A stretch of DNA of 64,000 nucleotides from Falsiroseomonas oleicola (GCF_019029495.1 NZ_JAERQM010000001.1:62001-126000), one strand, 5' to 3'; shown: positions 54,592-62,930, counted from the stretch's first letter. Notes: generated by a model from the letters alone, not told the origin. Translations and numbers: made by a program.

Positions 54592-54600
54592 AGGGCTTTG

Positions 54601-55677
54601 ATGACGGACGGCACCGACTATGTCGAACTCGCGCGGATCTGGCGCGGGCCGGTGGTGGAAAGCGTGCATCGCGGCACGGTGGTGGTGACGAATTTTGAGG
54701 GCAAGCTGCTCGGCAGCTGGGGCGATGCGGGTCTGATGACCTTCCCGCGCTCCGCCCTCAAGCCCTTCCAGGCGATGGGGCTGGTGGAAAGCGGCGCGGC
54801 GGAGGCCTTCAACCTCAGCGACGAATACATCGCCATGGCCTGCGCCTCGCATGATGCGGAGCCCTTCCAGGTCGGGCTGGTCGGCGACTGGCTGGGCCGG
54901 CTCGGCCTGACCGAGGAGGCACTGGTCTGCGGCCCGGCTTTGCCGCGGCGGGAGGCCGATCAGGCGACGGCTTTCGCCAATGGCGGGGCGCGGCGCATCT
55001 ACCACAACTGCTCCGGCAAGCATTGCGGCTTCCTGACCGTGGCGAAGCATCTCGGCGCCGGGCTGGACTATGCCGATCCGGCGCATCCGGCGCAGAAGCT
55101 GTATCTGTCGATCCTCTCCGACTATCTCGGCCGGGATGCGACGAAGCTGCCGGTCGGGCGCGATGGCTGCGGCCTGCCGGCGCTGGCCATGCCGATGCGC
55201 GACCTGGCCAAGGCGGTGGCGCGGCTCGGCCTCGGCTATTCCCCCAACGCCGCCCGTCGCGCGGCGGCGAAGCGGGTGCTGGGCGCCATGGCGGCCTTTC
55301 CGGACCACCTCTCCGGCCTCGATTCACCGACCTCCCGCATCGTGCGGGCGACCGGCGGGCGCGTGGTGGTGAAGGGCGGGGCGGAGGGCTTCCTGCTGGC
55401 CGCCGTGCCGGACAGCGGCCTCGGCATCGCCATCAAGACGGCGGATGGCGCGGCGCGGGTGAAATATGGCGTGCTGGCCCGCACCCTCGGCCATTTCGGC
55501 GTGCTGCCGCTGGCGGAGGCGGAGGCGCTGATCGATGCGGTGAACCCGCAGATCACCGACAGCACGGGCGCGCTGGTCGGTGGCACGGAGATCGTCTTCG
55601 AGAAGCCGGTGCCGACCAGCGAGACCAAGGCGACGCTGGGCTTCTGGCTCGGCGGGGTGAAGGAAGCCTTCTTCTGA
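54601..55677 (+). CDS. L-asparaginase, Rhizobium etli type (class 3)
   Basis: 358 residues from ATG 54601 behind GGGAGGG. It converts asparagine to aspartate and ammonia in the cytosol (no signal peptide). Catalytic pattern matches the R. etli ReAIV/ReAV family: Ser51 and Lys54 in FPRSALKPF, and the metal-site set Cys137, Lys140 and Cys190 in YHNCSGKHCGF and GRDGCGLPAL. The spacing is nearly identical to ReAV. The gene sits after a strong leader hairpin and before a terminator-like stem, so it is probably a single-gene unit. Confidence 0.9.
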   Translation: MTDGTDYVELARIWRGPVVESVHRGTVVVTNFEGKLLGSWGDAGLMTFPRSALKPFQAMGLVESGAAEAFNLSDEYIAMACASHDAEPFQVGLVGDWLGRLGLTEEALVCGPALPRREADQATAFANGGARRIYHNCSGKHCGFLTVAKHLGAGLDYADPAHPAQKLYLSILSDYLGRDATKLPVGRDGCGLPALAMPMRDLAKAVARLGLGYSPNAARRAAAKRVLGAMAAFPDHLSGLDSPTSRIVRATGGRVVVKGGAEGFLLAAVPDSGLGIAIKTADGAARVKYGVLARTLGHFGVLPLAEAEALIDAVNPQITDSTGALVGGTEIVFEKPVPTSETKATLGFWLGGVKEAFF

Positions 55678-55685
55678 TATCCGGC

Positions 55686-55714
55686 GGACGGCACCTCACC
55701 AGGGCGTGCCGTCC
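55686..55714. terminator. Terminator-like hairpin after asparaginase
   Basis: Perfect 9-bp stem GGACGGCAC / GTGCCGTCC, 11-base loop, starting 8 bp after the stop. Followed by CTTCCGG, not a real T-tract. Position favours termination. Confidence 0.5.
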
Positions 55715-55809
55715 TTCCGGGTGAAGCGGCGCATTCCCTCCGCGCCGGGCTCAGTCTGGTTGGTGGCATGGCCCAGGGCGAGACCCGGCGGTTCGGGCGG
55801 GTTCGGGCC
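55696..55809 (-). pseudogene. Possible C-terminal gene remnant
   Basis: 37 codons open on the minus strand between in-frame stops, reading at its end EGMRRFTRKDGTPW. No start codon and ribosome site suggest a complete gene. It looks like the tail of a cytosolic enzyme that has lost its front, but the family was not identified, and chance coding is possible. Confidence 0.25.
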
Positions 55810-55871
55810 TCACCGAAGCATCCCCGCCCGTCCATCGGGCAGGATGCGCCAGCGCCGGGAAGGACCATGCC

Positions 55872-56219
55872 ATGATCGCCGTCATCTTCGAGGTCTGGCC
55901 CGCCGAGGGCGAGCGCCAGCACTACCTCGACCTCGCCGCCGCGCTGCGGGCGGAGTTGCGGGAGGTGGATGGCTTCCTCTCCATCGAGCGCTTCGAATCG
56001 CTCAGCGAGCCCGGCAAGCTGCTGTCGCTCTCCTTCTGGCGGGATGAGGCGGCGGTGGCCGACTGGCGCAGCCGCGGCGCGCATCGCGCCACCCAGGCGG
56101 AAGGCCGGGCCGGGGTTTTCTCCAACTACCGTCTGCGGGTGGCGGGCGTGCTGCGCGACTATGGGATGCGGGAGAGGGCGGAGGCGCCGGCCGATAGCCG
56201 CGCGGCGCATGGGGGGTAG
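55872..56219 (+). CDS. Antibiotic biosynthesis monooxygenase (ABM) domain protein
   Basis: 115-residue ferredoxin-like-fold protein of the ABM superfamily: MIAVIFEVWPAEGERQHYLDLAAAL, DGFLSIERFESLSEPGKLLSLSFWRDEAAVADWR, and SNYRLRVAGVLRDYG. Members oxygenate small aromatic compounds or degrade heme; many have no known substrate. AAGGACC lies upstream of the ATG. Standalone gene. Confidence 0.85.
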   Translation: MIAVIFEVWPAEGERQHYLDLAAALRAELREVDGFLSIERFESLSEPGKLLSLSFWRDEAAVADWRSRGAHRATQAEGRAGVFSNYRLRVAGVLRDYGMRERAEAPADSRAAHGG

Positions 56220-56230
56220 GCCGCACCAGA

Positions 56231-57040
56231 TCAGGACGAGGTGTCCTCGACCCCGTCATCCTCGGCCGCCTCGACCTCCGCAAGCGCCGCCTTGCCTTCG
56301 TGGAATGTGACGATGCTGTCGGGCAGCCCAATCAGGACCAGCGGACATGGATTGCCGACGCCACGGCGAATGCGGTCCTCCAGCTTCCGCCAATGCGTCG
56401 TCGCCTCCCCGAATTTGTCCGCCACGAATTTCTCGGTGAAGGCTTCGCGGAAAGCGAGGGGGTTCTTGGCGCGGGTCGTCCGTCTGGTGATGTCCGCGAG
56501 CTGCCGGGCGGTTGGATGATAGCCCCACCCCTTCAGCTCCTCCAACGATCCGAGTTCGCGCTCTTCCAGGAAACGCCGCACCAGGTCCCGCATATTCGCG
56601 TGCAGGGACTTCCCCCTGGTGACGATGATGCCAACCGAAATGGCGCCATCGGCATGGAGCCGCTTAAAATTCTCCAGATCCCGGTCGTAGAAGGGGTCCT
56701 TGTTGTTCCATTCGATCTCGAGCGCAAGGCGGGAGCCGTCCTCATAGCTGCGCACGTGGTCGACCTCATGGGATTGGCTTTCCCTTGGGACGCCGTTGAT
56801 TCGCTTCTCAACCACAAAGGTTGTCTTGAGCCAGCCCTTGGCGGCCAGAGCCCGGCGTAGGCGCTGTGTCCCCTTCGACTCACCGCCGCCACCCGCCATG
56901 ATTTCTTCAATCGGGATGGTCGTCGTCGCGAGGGCGCTTTCCAACTCCTCGGCCGCCTGGGGGAAGTCGACTCCCAGGATGGCCTTCGCGTGCGACAGGA
57001 ACTCGACCTGAAAGCCTTTTTGAACCAGCGATTCGAACAT
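56231..57040 (-). CDS. BglII/BstYI-family type II restriction endonuclease
   Basis: 269 residues. Family blocks LVQKGFQVEFLSHAKAILG, then TFVVEKRINGVPRESQSHEVDHVRSYEDG and the catalytic ALEIEWNNKDPFYDRDLENFKRLHADGAISVGIIVTRG, where the Glu/Asn/Lys cluster fits the PD-(D/E)XK-like active site of the BglII/BstYI family. Recognition sequence cannot be read; relatives cut AGATCT or RGATCY. It follows its methylase gene by 55 bp, a gap holding a hairpin, and its start ATG has no Shine-Dalgarno. Lower GC than neighbours suggests acquisition. Confidence 0.9.
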   Translation of the reverse strand: MFESLVQKGFQVEFLSHAKAILGVDFPQAAEELESALATTTIPIEEIMAGGGGESKGTQRLRRALAAKGWLKTTFVVEKRINGVPRESQSHEVDHVRSYEDGSRLALEIEWNNKDPFYDRDLENFKRLHADGAISVGIIVTRGKSLHANMRDLVRRFLEERELGSLEELKGWGYHPTARQLADITRRTTRAKNPLAFREAFTEKFVADKFGEATTHWRKLEDRIRRGVGNPCPLVLIGLPDSIVTFHEGKAALAEVEAAEDDGVEDTSS

Positions 57041-57051
57041 GCAAGGAGGCT

Positions 57052-57078
57052 ATCTGGGCAGGAAGACGCTGCCCAGAT
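57052..57078. terminator. Hairpin between methylase and endonuclease genes
   Basis: Perfect 10-bp stem ATCTGGGCAG / CTGCCCAGAT, 7-base loop, within the 55-bp gap of the restriction-modification operon and 12 bp before the endonuclease start on the minus strand. A partial terminator or a translation brake for the endonuclease is plausible. Confidence 0.5.
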
Positions 57079-57095
57079 CGAAAGTTCAGACCTGC

Positions 57096-57755
57096 CTATT
57101 CAAGCGCCAATTGGCGCTGCTCTGCCGCCGAATTATGGGCGTAGGTCTTCCAGGTCGGCTCATAATCCTCGGACTGGTTGCCCCAGACAGCCCAGCCGGG
57201 ACGCGGTCCGCGCGCGAACATCTCGAGCCGAGGGCCGGGGCTGCATCCCTCGATGAGGGCATATTGTTCGTCGGGCTTGCGGCTGTGCTCCCGCTTCCGG
57301 GTGCCGATGTAATTCACCTGCGTGCGCCCAGGCTGCAAGGTCCGTGCGTTCTTTCCGCGCGTGCCGAAAAGCAGGATCTCGGTGACATTGCGAAAATAGA
57401 ACCCAACGCCCCGGCCATCGGAACCACCATCCTTCCGAAGCTTGTGCCAGACAATATTGGATTTGTACTGGAATCCCCAGGCCTTCATGACGTGAAGACC
57501 CTCGGGCAAAAGCGCGTTGGGCACCCAGAGATACAGATGGGCCGTCGGCAGAAGGCAGATATCCACCGGAAGCGCGCTGATCTCCTGAAGCGTCATGGTG
57601 CTGTAGCGGGACAGGCGCTTGTGCTCCGGGGCCATCTTCCCGGTGCGATTCACGAACTGCCAGGGCGGGTCGGCCAGGATCGTCGCGAACTTCTGGGCAC
57701 CAACCGCCTTCCGGAAATCCGCGGAGGCGTCCGGTTCAGGCTGTGTGGGGGTCAT
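57096..57755 (-). CDS. MT-A70-type DNA adenine methyltransferase
   Basis: 219 residues from ATG 57755; the upstream in-frame extension overlaps the small gene before it. Catalytic DPPW at residues 29-32 (KFATILADPPWQF) and the SAM/target blocks YLWVPNALLPEGLHVMKAWGFQYKSNIVWHKLRKDG and EILLFGTRG. N6-adenine methylation of the same site protects against the BglII/BstYI-like endonuclease next to it. Last block: PGWAVWGNQSED. Confidence 0.9.
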   Translation of the reverse strand: MTPTQPEPDASADFRKAVGAQKFATILADPPWQFVNRTGKMAPEHKRLSRYSTMTLQEISALPVDICLLPTAHLYLWVPNALLPEGLHVMKAWGFQYKSNIVWHKLRKDGGSDGRGVGFYFRNVTEILLFGTRGKNARTLQPGRTQVNYIGTRKREHSRKPDEQYALIEGCSPGPRLEMFARGPRPGWAVWGNQSEDYEPTWKTYAHNSAAEQRQLALE

Positions 57756-57759
57756 GGTC

Positions 57760-57984
57760 CTAAGTCTCGGTCTGGGTTGGGTCGGCCTTGAAGGTGGCCT
57801 CGTAATGCTCCCAGATCTCGATGAAGAGCTGGCTCGGTTCGAGCCCGCGCATCGCGGCATGGGCCTTGAACCGGCGCTTGACGGCGGTGGGAATCCTGAC
57901 CTGAAGCGGCTCCTTGGCGATCGTGCCGCCAGAAGCCGAAGCGCGACGGTCGTCGCCATCGGCGTGGGATGCGATGACTGTCAT
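57760..57984 (-). CDS. Small ribbon-helix-helix-like protein, possible controller
   Basis: 74 residues from ATG 57984; a longer in-frame start at 58020 exists but would run through the palindrome. C-terminal part EPLQVRIPTAVKRRFKAHAAMRGLEPSQLFIEIWEHYEA has the beta-strand, helix, helix pattern of ribbon-helix-helix repressors. It lies 4 bp before the methylase start. An 18-bp palindrome 5 bp upstream suggests it represses its own operon, acting as a restriction-modification controller. Assignment by pattern only. Confidence 0.6.
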   Translation of the reverse strand: MTVIASHADGDDRRASASGGTIAKEPLQVRIPTAVKRRFKAHAAMRGLEPSQLFIEIWEHYEATFKADPTQTET

Positions 57985-57988
57985 GCCT

Positions 57989-58006
57989 GCATGCATCCAT
58001 GCATGC
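57989..58006. promoter_or_regulatory. 18-bp palindrome upstream of restriction-modification operon
   Basis: GCATGCAT CC ATGCATGC, perfect 8-bp arms, 5 bp before the start of the ribbon-helix-helix gene. A third CATGC follows at 57982-57986. Fits an autoregulatory operator for the small protein; coincidental SphI/NsiI-like sites are part of it. Confidence 0.6.
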
Positions 58007-58039
58007 CTTCGATTCGTCAACCCGTGGAGAGACGGGCGC

Positions 58040-59695
58040 CTACCCCATCGCCGGCATTGCGCGCCCCGCCACCAGCCGCAGGATGCGCGTCGGGCGTTCC
58101 ACGCCGATCAGGCGGTGGACGATCAGGATCACCGTGCGTCCCGCCGTCGCCTCGCCCAGGGTTTCCAGGAAGGCGCGCTCCGTCTCCGGGTCCAGCCCGG
58201 CCGCGGGCTCGTCCAGGATCAGCACCGGGGCCTCCGAGAGTAGGGCGCGGGCCAGCACCAGGCGGCGGGCCTGGCCGCCGGAGAAGCGGGCGCCGGCCTC
58301 GCCGCAACGCGTGGCGAGGCCCTCCGGCAGGCCGCGCACCACCTCCCCGATCCCGGCGCGGTCCAGCGCCTGCCACAGCGCCACCTCCTGCGCCTCCGGC
58401 CGGGCAAGGCGCAGATTGGCCTCGATGCTGTCGTCGAACAGGCGGGCATCCTGGGTCAGGCAGGCGATGCGGCCACGCACCGCATCGGCGGCGAGCGTCG
58501 CGATATCCACCCCGCCCAGCGTCATGCTGCCCGATTGCGGCGCGGCCAGCTTCAGGAGCAGCGAGGTCAAGGTGGACTTGCCGATGCCGGAAGGCCCGAG
58601 CAGCGCGATCCGCGCGCCTTCCGGCACATCCAGGTCCAGCCCGTTGAAGACCGGCGGGCGGTCCGGTGCCCAGCCGAAGTGCAGGTCGCGGATGCGGATG
58701 GCATGGCCCTTGGGCAGGGCGGCCGGTGCCTCCGGCTCCGCCACCGGGGGCGCCTGGTCGGCGGCCTCGAACAGCCGGCGGGCGGCGGCGGCGGCGGCGG
58801 CCAGCGCGGCGCCAGCACGCGGCATCATCCCCAGCGCTTCGGCCGCCGCCAGGGCCAGGAACAGGCCGAGCACGGCAGCGGCCACCCCCGCCTGCCCCAT
58901 CGCCAGCCCATAGGCCAGGGCGCCGAGCATCGCCGCCTGGGTCAGAAGCGCACCCGCCGCGCCGCCCCAGGCACCGCGCCGGGCAAGGCCGCGCTGGGCG
59001 GCGGACAACGCCGCGCCCTCCCGCGCCACGCGATCGGCGGCGCGGGCTTCGGCGCCGGCGGCCAGGGTGTCCTCGATGCCGGTCAGCGGATCGACCACAG
59101 CGGCGCGCAGCGCGCCCTGCTGTTCCGCCACGCGCTGCCCGGCGGCGGCGGCGCCCGGCGCCAGCAGGGGCGGCAGCAGCAGGGCCAGCGCCAGCGGCAC
59201 CGCCACCAGCGCGGCCAGAAGTGGGTCGATGGCGCCGAGCAGCAGGGCGATGGCCAGCACCGCCGTCGCCCCTGCCGCGCCGGGCACCACGGCGCCGAGA
59301 TAGACCCGGTCCAGCGCATCGATGTCGGAGACCTGCCGGCCCAGCAGATCGCCCGCGCGGCGCATGCCGAGGCCAGCCGGCAGCCGCGCCGCCAGCCGGC
59401 GGAAGAACCAGATGCGGGTATCGGCCAGGGCCCGGAAGGTGGCGGCATGGGTCACCAGCCGTTCCAGGTAGCGCAGGATGGGCCGCAGCACGATCACCGG
59501 CCGCAGCCAGATCAGCGCCACCGCGCCGCCGGCGAAGATGGCCGATTGCGTCACCCCCTCCGCCACCCCGCGCCCGGCGAGACCCAGCAGCGCCAGCCCC
59601 GCCAGCACCGCGGCGCAGGATGTGACGATGCCGGCGATCAGCCAGCCCGCCTGGCCGCGCCAGAGGCTCAGGATGCGCAGAAGGTCCGCGGTCAT
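58040..59695 (-). CDS. cydC: Heterodimeric ABC exporter CydC (glutathione/cysteine)
   Basis: 551 residues from ATG 59695, overlapping the cydD stop by 4 bp. Six-helix exporter domain, then ATPase: Walker A GPSGIGKST near residue 370, signature SGGQARRLVLARAL, Walker B VLILDEPAAGLD. CydDC exports cysteine and glutathione to the periplasm and is needed for cytochrome bd assembly. The open frame extends through the cydD gene antisensibly in another register and was cut at the ATG. No cydAB is in the window. Confidence 0.9.
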   Translation of the reverse strand: MTADLLRILSLWRGQAGWLIAGIVTSCAAVLAGLALLGLAGRGVAEGVTQSAIFAGGAVALIWLRPVIVLRPILRYLERLVTHAATFRALADTRIWFFRRLAARLPAGLGMRRAGDLLGRQVSDIDALDRVYLGAVVPGAAGATAVLAIALLLGAIDPLLAALVAVPLALALLLPPLLAPGAAAAGQRVAEQQGALRAAVVDPLTGIEDTLAAGAEARAADRVAREGAALSAAQRGLARRGAWGGAAGALLTQAAMLGALAYGLAMGQAGVAAAVLGLFLALAAAEALGMMPRAGAALAAAAAAARRLFEAADQAPPVAEPEAPAALPKGHAIRIRDLHFGWAPDRPPVFNGLDLDVPEGARIALLGPSGIGKSTLTSLLLKLAAPQSGSMTLGGVDIATLAADAVRGRIACLTQDARLFDDSIEANLRLARPEAQEVALWQALDRAGIGEVVRGLPEGLATRCGEAGARFSGGQARRLVLARALLSEAPVLILDEPAAGLDPETERAFLETLGEATAGRTVILIVHRLIGVERPTRILRLVAGRAMPAMG

Positions 59696-61377
59696 TCGCC
59701 GGCCATCCTCGGCCCCGCCACGCGCCCGGCGGCAATTTCCAGCACCCGTCCCAGGCGCTGCGCGGCGCGGGAATGGCTGGCGACGATGGCGGTACGGCCG
59801 GTGCAGAGGCGGCGCAGGCTGTCCAGCACCTCGGCCTCCGTCCCCGGGTCCAGATGCGCCGTCGGCTCGTCCAGCAGCACCAGCGGCGTGTCGCGCAGGA
59901 AGGCCCGGGCGATGGCCACCCGCTGCGCCTGGCCGCCGGACAGGCCGAAGCCACCCTCCCCCACCAGCGTCTCCAGCCCCTCCGGCAGCGCCTTGGCAAA
60001 ATCGGTCACGCGGGCGGCGGTGGCCGCGGACTCCACCTCGGCGGGCGTCGCATCGGGCCGGGCCAGGGCGATGTTTTCCCGGATCGTCGCACGGAACAGA
60101 TGGGCGCGCTGGCCGACATAGGAGGACAGGCGCCGCAGCTCGGCCGGCGTCAGCTGCGTGGCGTCCTGGCCATTGAGCGAAATGCGGCCCGAATCCGGCC
60201 TGCGGAAGCCCATCAGCAGCCGCAGGATGGAGGACTTGCCGGCGCCCGAGGCTCCTGCCAGCACCACCGTCTCCCCCGGCACGGCCCGGAAGCTCACCCC
60301 GTCCAGCGCCGGCGGGCGGGTGGGGTCGTAGGTCAGGCGGACGTCCTGGAAGCTGACCACCAGCTTGCGCGGCATCTCCTCCAGCACCAGCCCGCCCGGC
60401 GGCTCCGTCGCCAGCAGCGGGGCCAGTTCGGCGGCGGCGCCATTGGCGGCGCTGCGCTCGTGATAGGCCTGGGAGAAGGCGCGCAGCGGCGTGAACAGCG
60501 CCGGCACCAGCAGCAGGCAGAAGATGGCGCCGGCCGGGTCGGGATGGTTCTGGCCCAGCACCGCGCCGTGACGGATGGCGAGGCAGGCGATGGCGCCGGC
60601 GGCCAGCGCCTCCATGGAGGCCGAGGACAGGAAGGCGACGCGCAGCACCCGCATGGTGCGCTGGCGCAGATCCTCCGCCGCCACGCCCAGCGCCTGGGCC
60701 TCCGCCTCCTGCCGCCGGAACAGCACCAGAGTGGGCAGGCCACGCATGCGGTCGAGGAAGCGGCCGGAGAGCATGTCGAGCGCGGCGAATTGCCGCTTGC
60801 TGGCCTGGGCGGCGCCGATGCCGGTGACGGCCATGGCCACGGGCACCAGCAGCGCCGCGACCAGCAGGATGGCGCCGCTGGTGGCATCCACCGTGAAGGC
60901 GGCACCCGCGACCAGCACTGGCGCGGCCATGGCCAGGGCGGCGGCCGGCAGCCAGCGCGTCAGAAAACCTTCCAGCGCCTCGATCCGGTCGACCACCAGC
61001 GCGGCGCGCTCGCCGACGCCGCGATTGTCCTCGGCGCCCTGGGCCAGCAGGCGTTCGAAGGCGGCGGCGCGCAGGCGGGCCTTCGCCGCCTCCCCGGTCG
61101 CCATCAGCGCGCGTTCCTGCGCCACGCCGAGCCCGGCCGAGACCAGCGCCAGCGCGGCGACGGCGCCGAGCGCCGGCCAACCCGCCGCGCCATACCCAAG
61201 GAGCTTCGCGATGAGGCCGGCGATCAGCCAGGCCTGGGCAATGCCGAGGATGACCTGCGCCAGGCCCAGGCCCAGCGGCAGCCCCAGACGCCCGCGTGCC
61301 GCGCGCGCCTCGCGCCGCAGCAGCGCGGACGCCGCATCCCCCCTCTGTCGGACCTCTGCCATATCGGCACGGACCAT
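59692..61377 (-). CDS. cydD: Heterodimeric ABC exporter CydD
   Basis: About 561 residues; ATG 61377 or ATG 61362 are the candidate starts (the latter gives MAEVRQRGDA), and further upstream ones collide with the divergent gene. Membrane domain with ALEGFLTRWLPAAALAMAAPVLV and the ATPase with Walker A GASGAGKSS, signature LSGGQAQRVAIARAFL and Walker B LVLLDEPTAHLDPG. Pairs with CydC. Confidence 0.9.
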   Translation of the reverse strand: MVRADMAEVRQRGDAASALLRREARAARGRLGLPLGLGLAQVILGIAQAWLIAGLIAKLLGYGAAGWPALGAVAALALVSAGLGVAQERALMATGEAAKARLRAAAFERLLAQGAEDNRGVGERAALVVDRIEALEGFLTRWLPAAALAMAAPVLVAGAAFTVDATSGAILLVAALLVPVAMAVTGIGAAQASKRQFAALDMLSGRFLDRMRGLPTLVLFRRQEAEAQALGVAAEDLRQRTMRVLRVAFLSSASMEALAAGAIACLAIRHGAVLGQNHPDPAGAIFCLLLVPALFTPLRAFSQAYHERSAANGAAAELAPLLATEPPGGLVLEEMPRKLVVSFQDVRLTYDPTRPPALDGVSFRAVPGETVVLAGASGAGKSSILRLLMGFRRPDSGRISLNGQDATQLTPAELRRLSSYVGQRAHLFRATIRENIALARPDATPAEVESAATAARVTDFAKALPEGLETLVGEGGFGLSGGQAQRVAIARAFLRDTPLVLLDEPTAHLDPGTEAEVLDSLRRLCTGRTAIVASHSRAAQRLGRVLEIAAGRVAGPRMAGE

Positions 61378-61477
61378 AGGCCAGCCGCGCGCCCCGGTCA
61401 TCCCACCCCGGGCGCCGAAGCCTTGCCGAAAGGCGTGAAATCCCCAAGCTGCGGAGCGATCAATCCCGGAGGCCCCG

Positions 61478-62383
61478 ATGCTGCCCACCCACGGACGCTA
61501 CGACTATGCCCCCTGGCAAGGTCGCACGCCCTATGCCTGGCCGGGCGGCGCGGCGCTGGCCGTCTATCTCGGGGTGAACCTGGAGCATTTCGCCTTTGGC
61601 GAGGGACTCGGGGCGGAGCTGGCGCCGGGCGGGCCGCAGCCGGATGTGCTGAACTTCGCCTGGCGCGACTATGGCAACCGCGTCGGCGCCTGGCGCCTGC
61701 TGGCGCTGCTGGATGAGCTGCGCCTGCCCGCCACGGTGCTGGTGAACAGCGCCATGTACGACTACGCACCGCAGCTTCTGGCCGCGCATCGCGCCCGGGG
61801 CGACGAGATCGCCGGCCATGGCCGCACCAATTCCGAACGCCAGTCGATCCTGCCGGAGGCCGAGGAGGCCGCGCTGATCGCCGAGTCGAGCGCCGCGATC
61901 CGGAAGCATGAGGGCATCGCCCCCGCCGGCTGGCTCAGCCCCTGGATCGCCGAAAGCCGGGTGACGCCGGACCTGCTGGCGGAGGCCGGCTACCGCTACA
62001 GCATGAACTGGTGCGCCGATGACGCGCCGGTCTGGATGACGACGCGGGCCGGCAAGCTGCTCGCCATGCCCTATCCGCAGGAGGTGAACGACATCCCCTC
62101 TGTGGTCGGCCGCAAGGATGGTGCCGCGGATTTCGCCGACATGATCCTGGACGATTTCCATGAAAGGCTGGCGCAGGTGGCGGATGGGCTGCCGCAGGTG
62201 ATGGGCATCGCCCTGCACCCCTATATCATCGGCCAGCCGCATCGCATGCGGCACCTGCGCCGGGCGCTCACCGAGATCGCCGCGCATCGCGACCAGGTCT
62301 GGATCACCACGGCCGGAGGCATCTTCGAGCATGTCGCCGCGTTGCCCCCAGGTGTTGTTCCTGGATCGGAGTGGGCGACGTGA
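61478..62383 (+). CDS. Polysaccharide deacetylase/allantoinase-like (PuuE family)
   Basis: 301 residues; GGAGGCCCC before ATG 61478. NodB-fold protein of the PuuE/cyclic-imidase-like group: ALAVYLGVNLEHFAFGEG, RLPATVLVNSAMYDYAPQLL, DEIAGHGRTN, and CADDAPVWMTTRAGKLLAMPYPQEVNDIPS, with LHPYIIGQPHRM near the end. Such proteins hydrolyse N-acetyl sugars or cyclic ureides such as allantoin; no purine genes are nearby. Divergent from cydDC. Confidence 0.85.
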   Translation: MLPTHGRYDYAPWQGRTPYAWPGGAALAVYLGVNLEHFAFGEGLGAELAPGGPQPDVLNFAWRDYGNRVGAWRLLALLDELRLPATVLVNSAMYDYAPQLLAAHRARGDEIAGHGRTNSERQSILPEAEEAALIAESSAAIRKHEGIAPAGWLSPWIAESRVTPDLLAEAGYRYSMNWCADDAPVWMTTRAGKLLAMPYPQEVNDIPSVVGRKDGAADFADMILDDFHERLAQVADGLPQVMGIALHPYIIGQPHRMRHLRRALTEIAAHRDQVWITTAGGIFEHVAALPPGVVPGSEWAT

Positions 62384-62904
62384 AAAAAGCCATTGTCGGG
62401 CTGATGCTGCTGCTGGGCGCCTGCGCCACCACCCCTGCCCGACCGCCGGTCGCCACGGTGCCGCAGGTGGATCTGGCCCGCTATGCGGGGACCTGGTTCG
62501 AGATCGCCCGCCTGCCGAACAGCTTCCAGGATGGCGGCGACCGCGGCTGCACCGCGACCACGGCCACCTATACGCCGCAGCCGGATGGCAAGGTCGGGGT
62601 GGTCAATCGCTGCCTCGCCCATGACGGCACGCCCCGGATCGCGGAGGGCAGCGCCTATGCGGTGGAGGGCAGCGGCAATGCCCGGCTGCGGGTCAGCTTC
62701 TTCTGGCCCTTCTATGGCGACTACTGGGTGATCGGGCTGGACCCGGCCTATCGCTGGGCCGTGGTGGGCGCGCCCGGGCGGGATTACCTGTGGATCCTGG
62801 CGCGCAGGCCGAGCCTGGCGCCGGGTGACTATTCGGAAGCCGTGGGCATCGCGGCGCAGCAGGGGTTCGAGGTGACAAGGCTGCAGACGACGCCGCAGCC
62901 CTGA
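62380..62904 (+). CDS. Outer-membrane lipocalin (Blc-like)
   Basis: 174 residues from GTG 62380 (GGAG 9 bp upstream, overlapping the deacetylase stop by 4 bp; the earlier GTG 62371 has poorer spacing). Lipoprotein signal KKAIVGLMLLLGAC with lipobox LLGAC, then the lipocalin signature LARYAGTWFEIARLPNSFQ, GVVNRC, and YWVIGLDPAYRWAVVGAPGRDYLWILAR. Binds lipids or small hydrophobic molecules at the cell envelope. Confidence 0.93.
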   Translation: MKKAIVGLMLLLGACATTPARPPVATVPQVDLARYAGTWFEIARLPNSFQDGGDRGCTATTATYTPQPDGKVGVVNRCLAHDGTPRIAEGSAYAVEGSGNARLRVSFFWPFYGDYWVIGLDPAYRWAVVGAPGRDYLWILARRPSLAPGDYSEAVGIAAQQGFEVTRLQTTPQP

Positions 62905-62916
62905 GGGCAGACATTA

Positions 62917-62930
62917 AACCTTTTGGTTGA
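62917..62930. promoter_or_regulatory. Operator copy 1 upstream of reductase-family gene
   Basis: AACC - TTTT - GGTTGA, first of two similarly built dyads. Centre lies 40 bp from the second copy, about four helical turns. Confidence 0.5.

Noticed and set aside
58040-61447. 1,135-codon frame fusing cydC to the region opposite or beside cydD
   Set aside because: The part upstream of ATG 59695 is Arg/Gly/Ala shadow of cydD in another register; only the part after the ATG has ABC exporter features.
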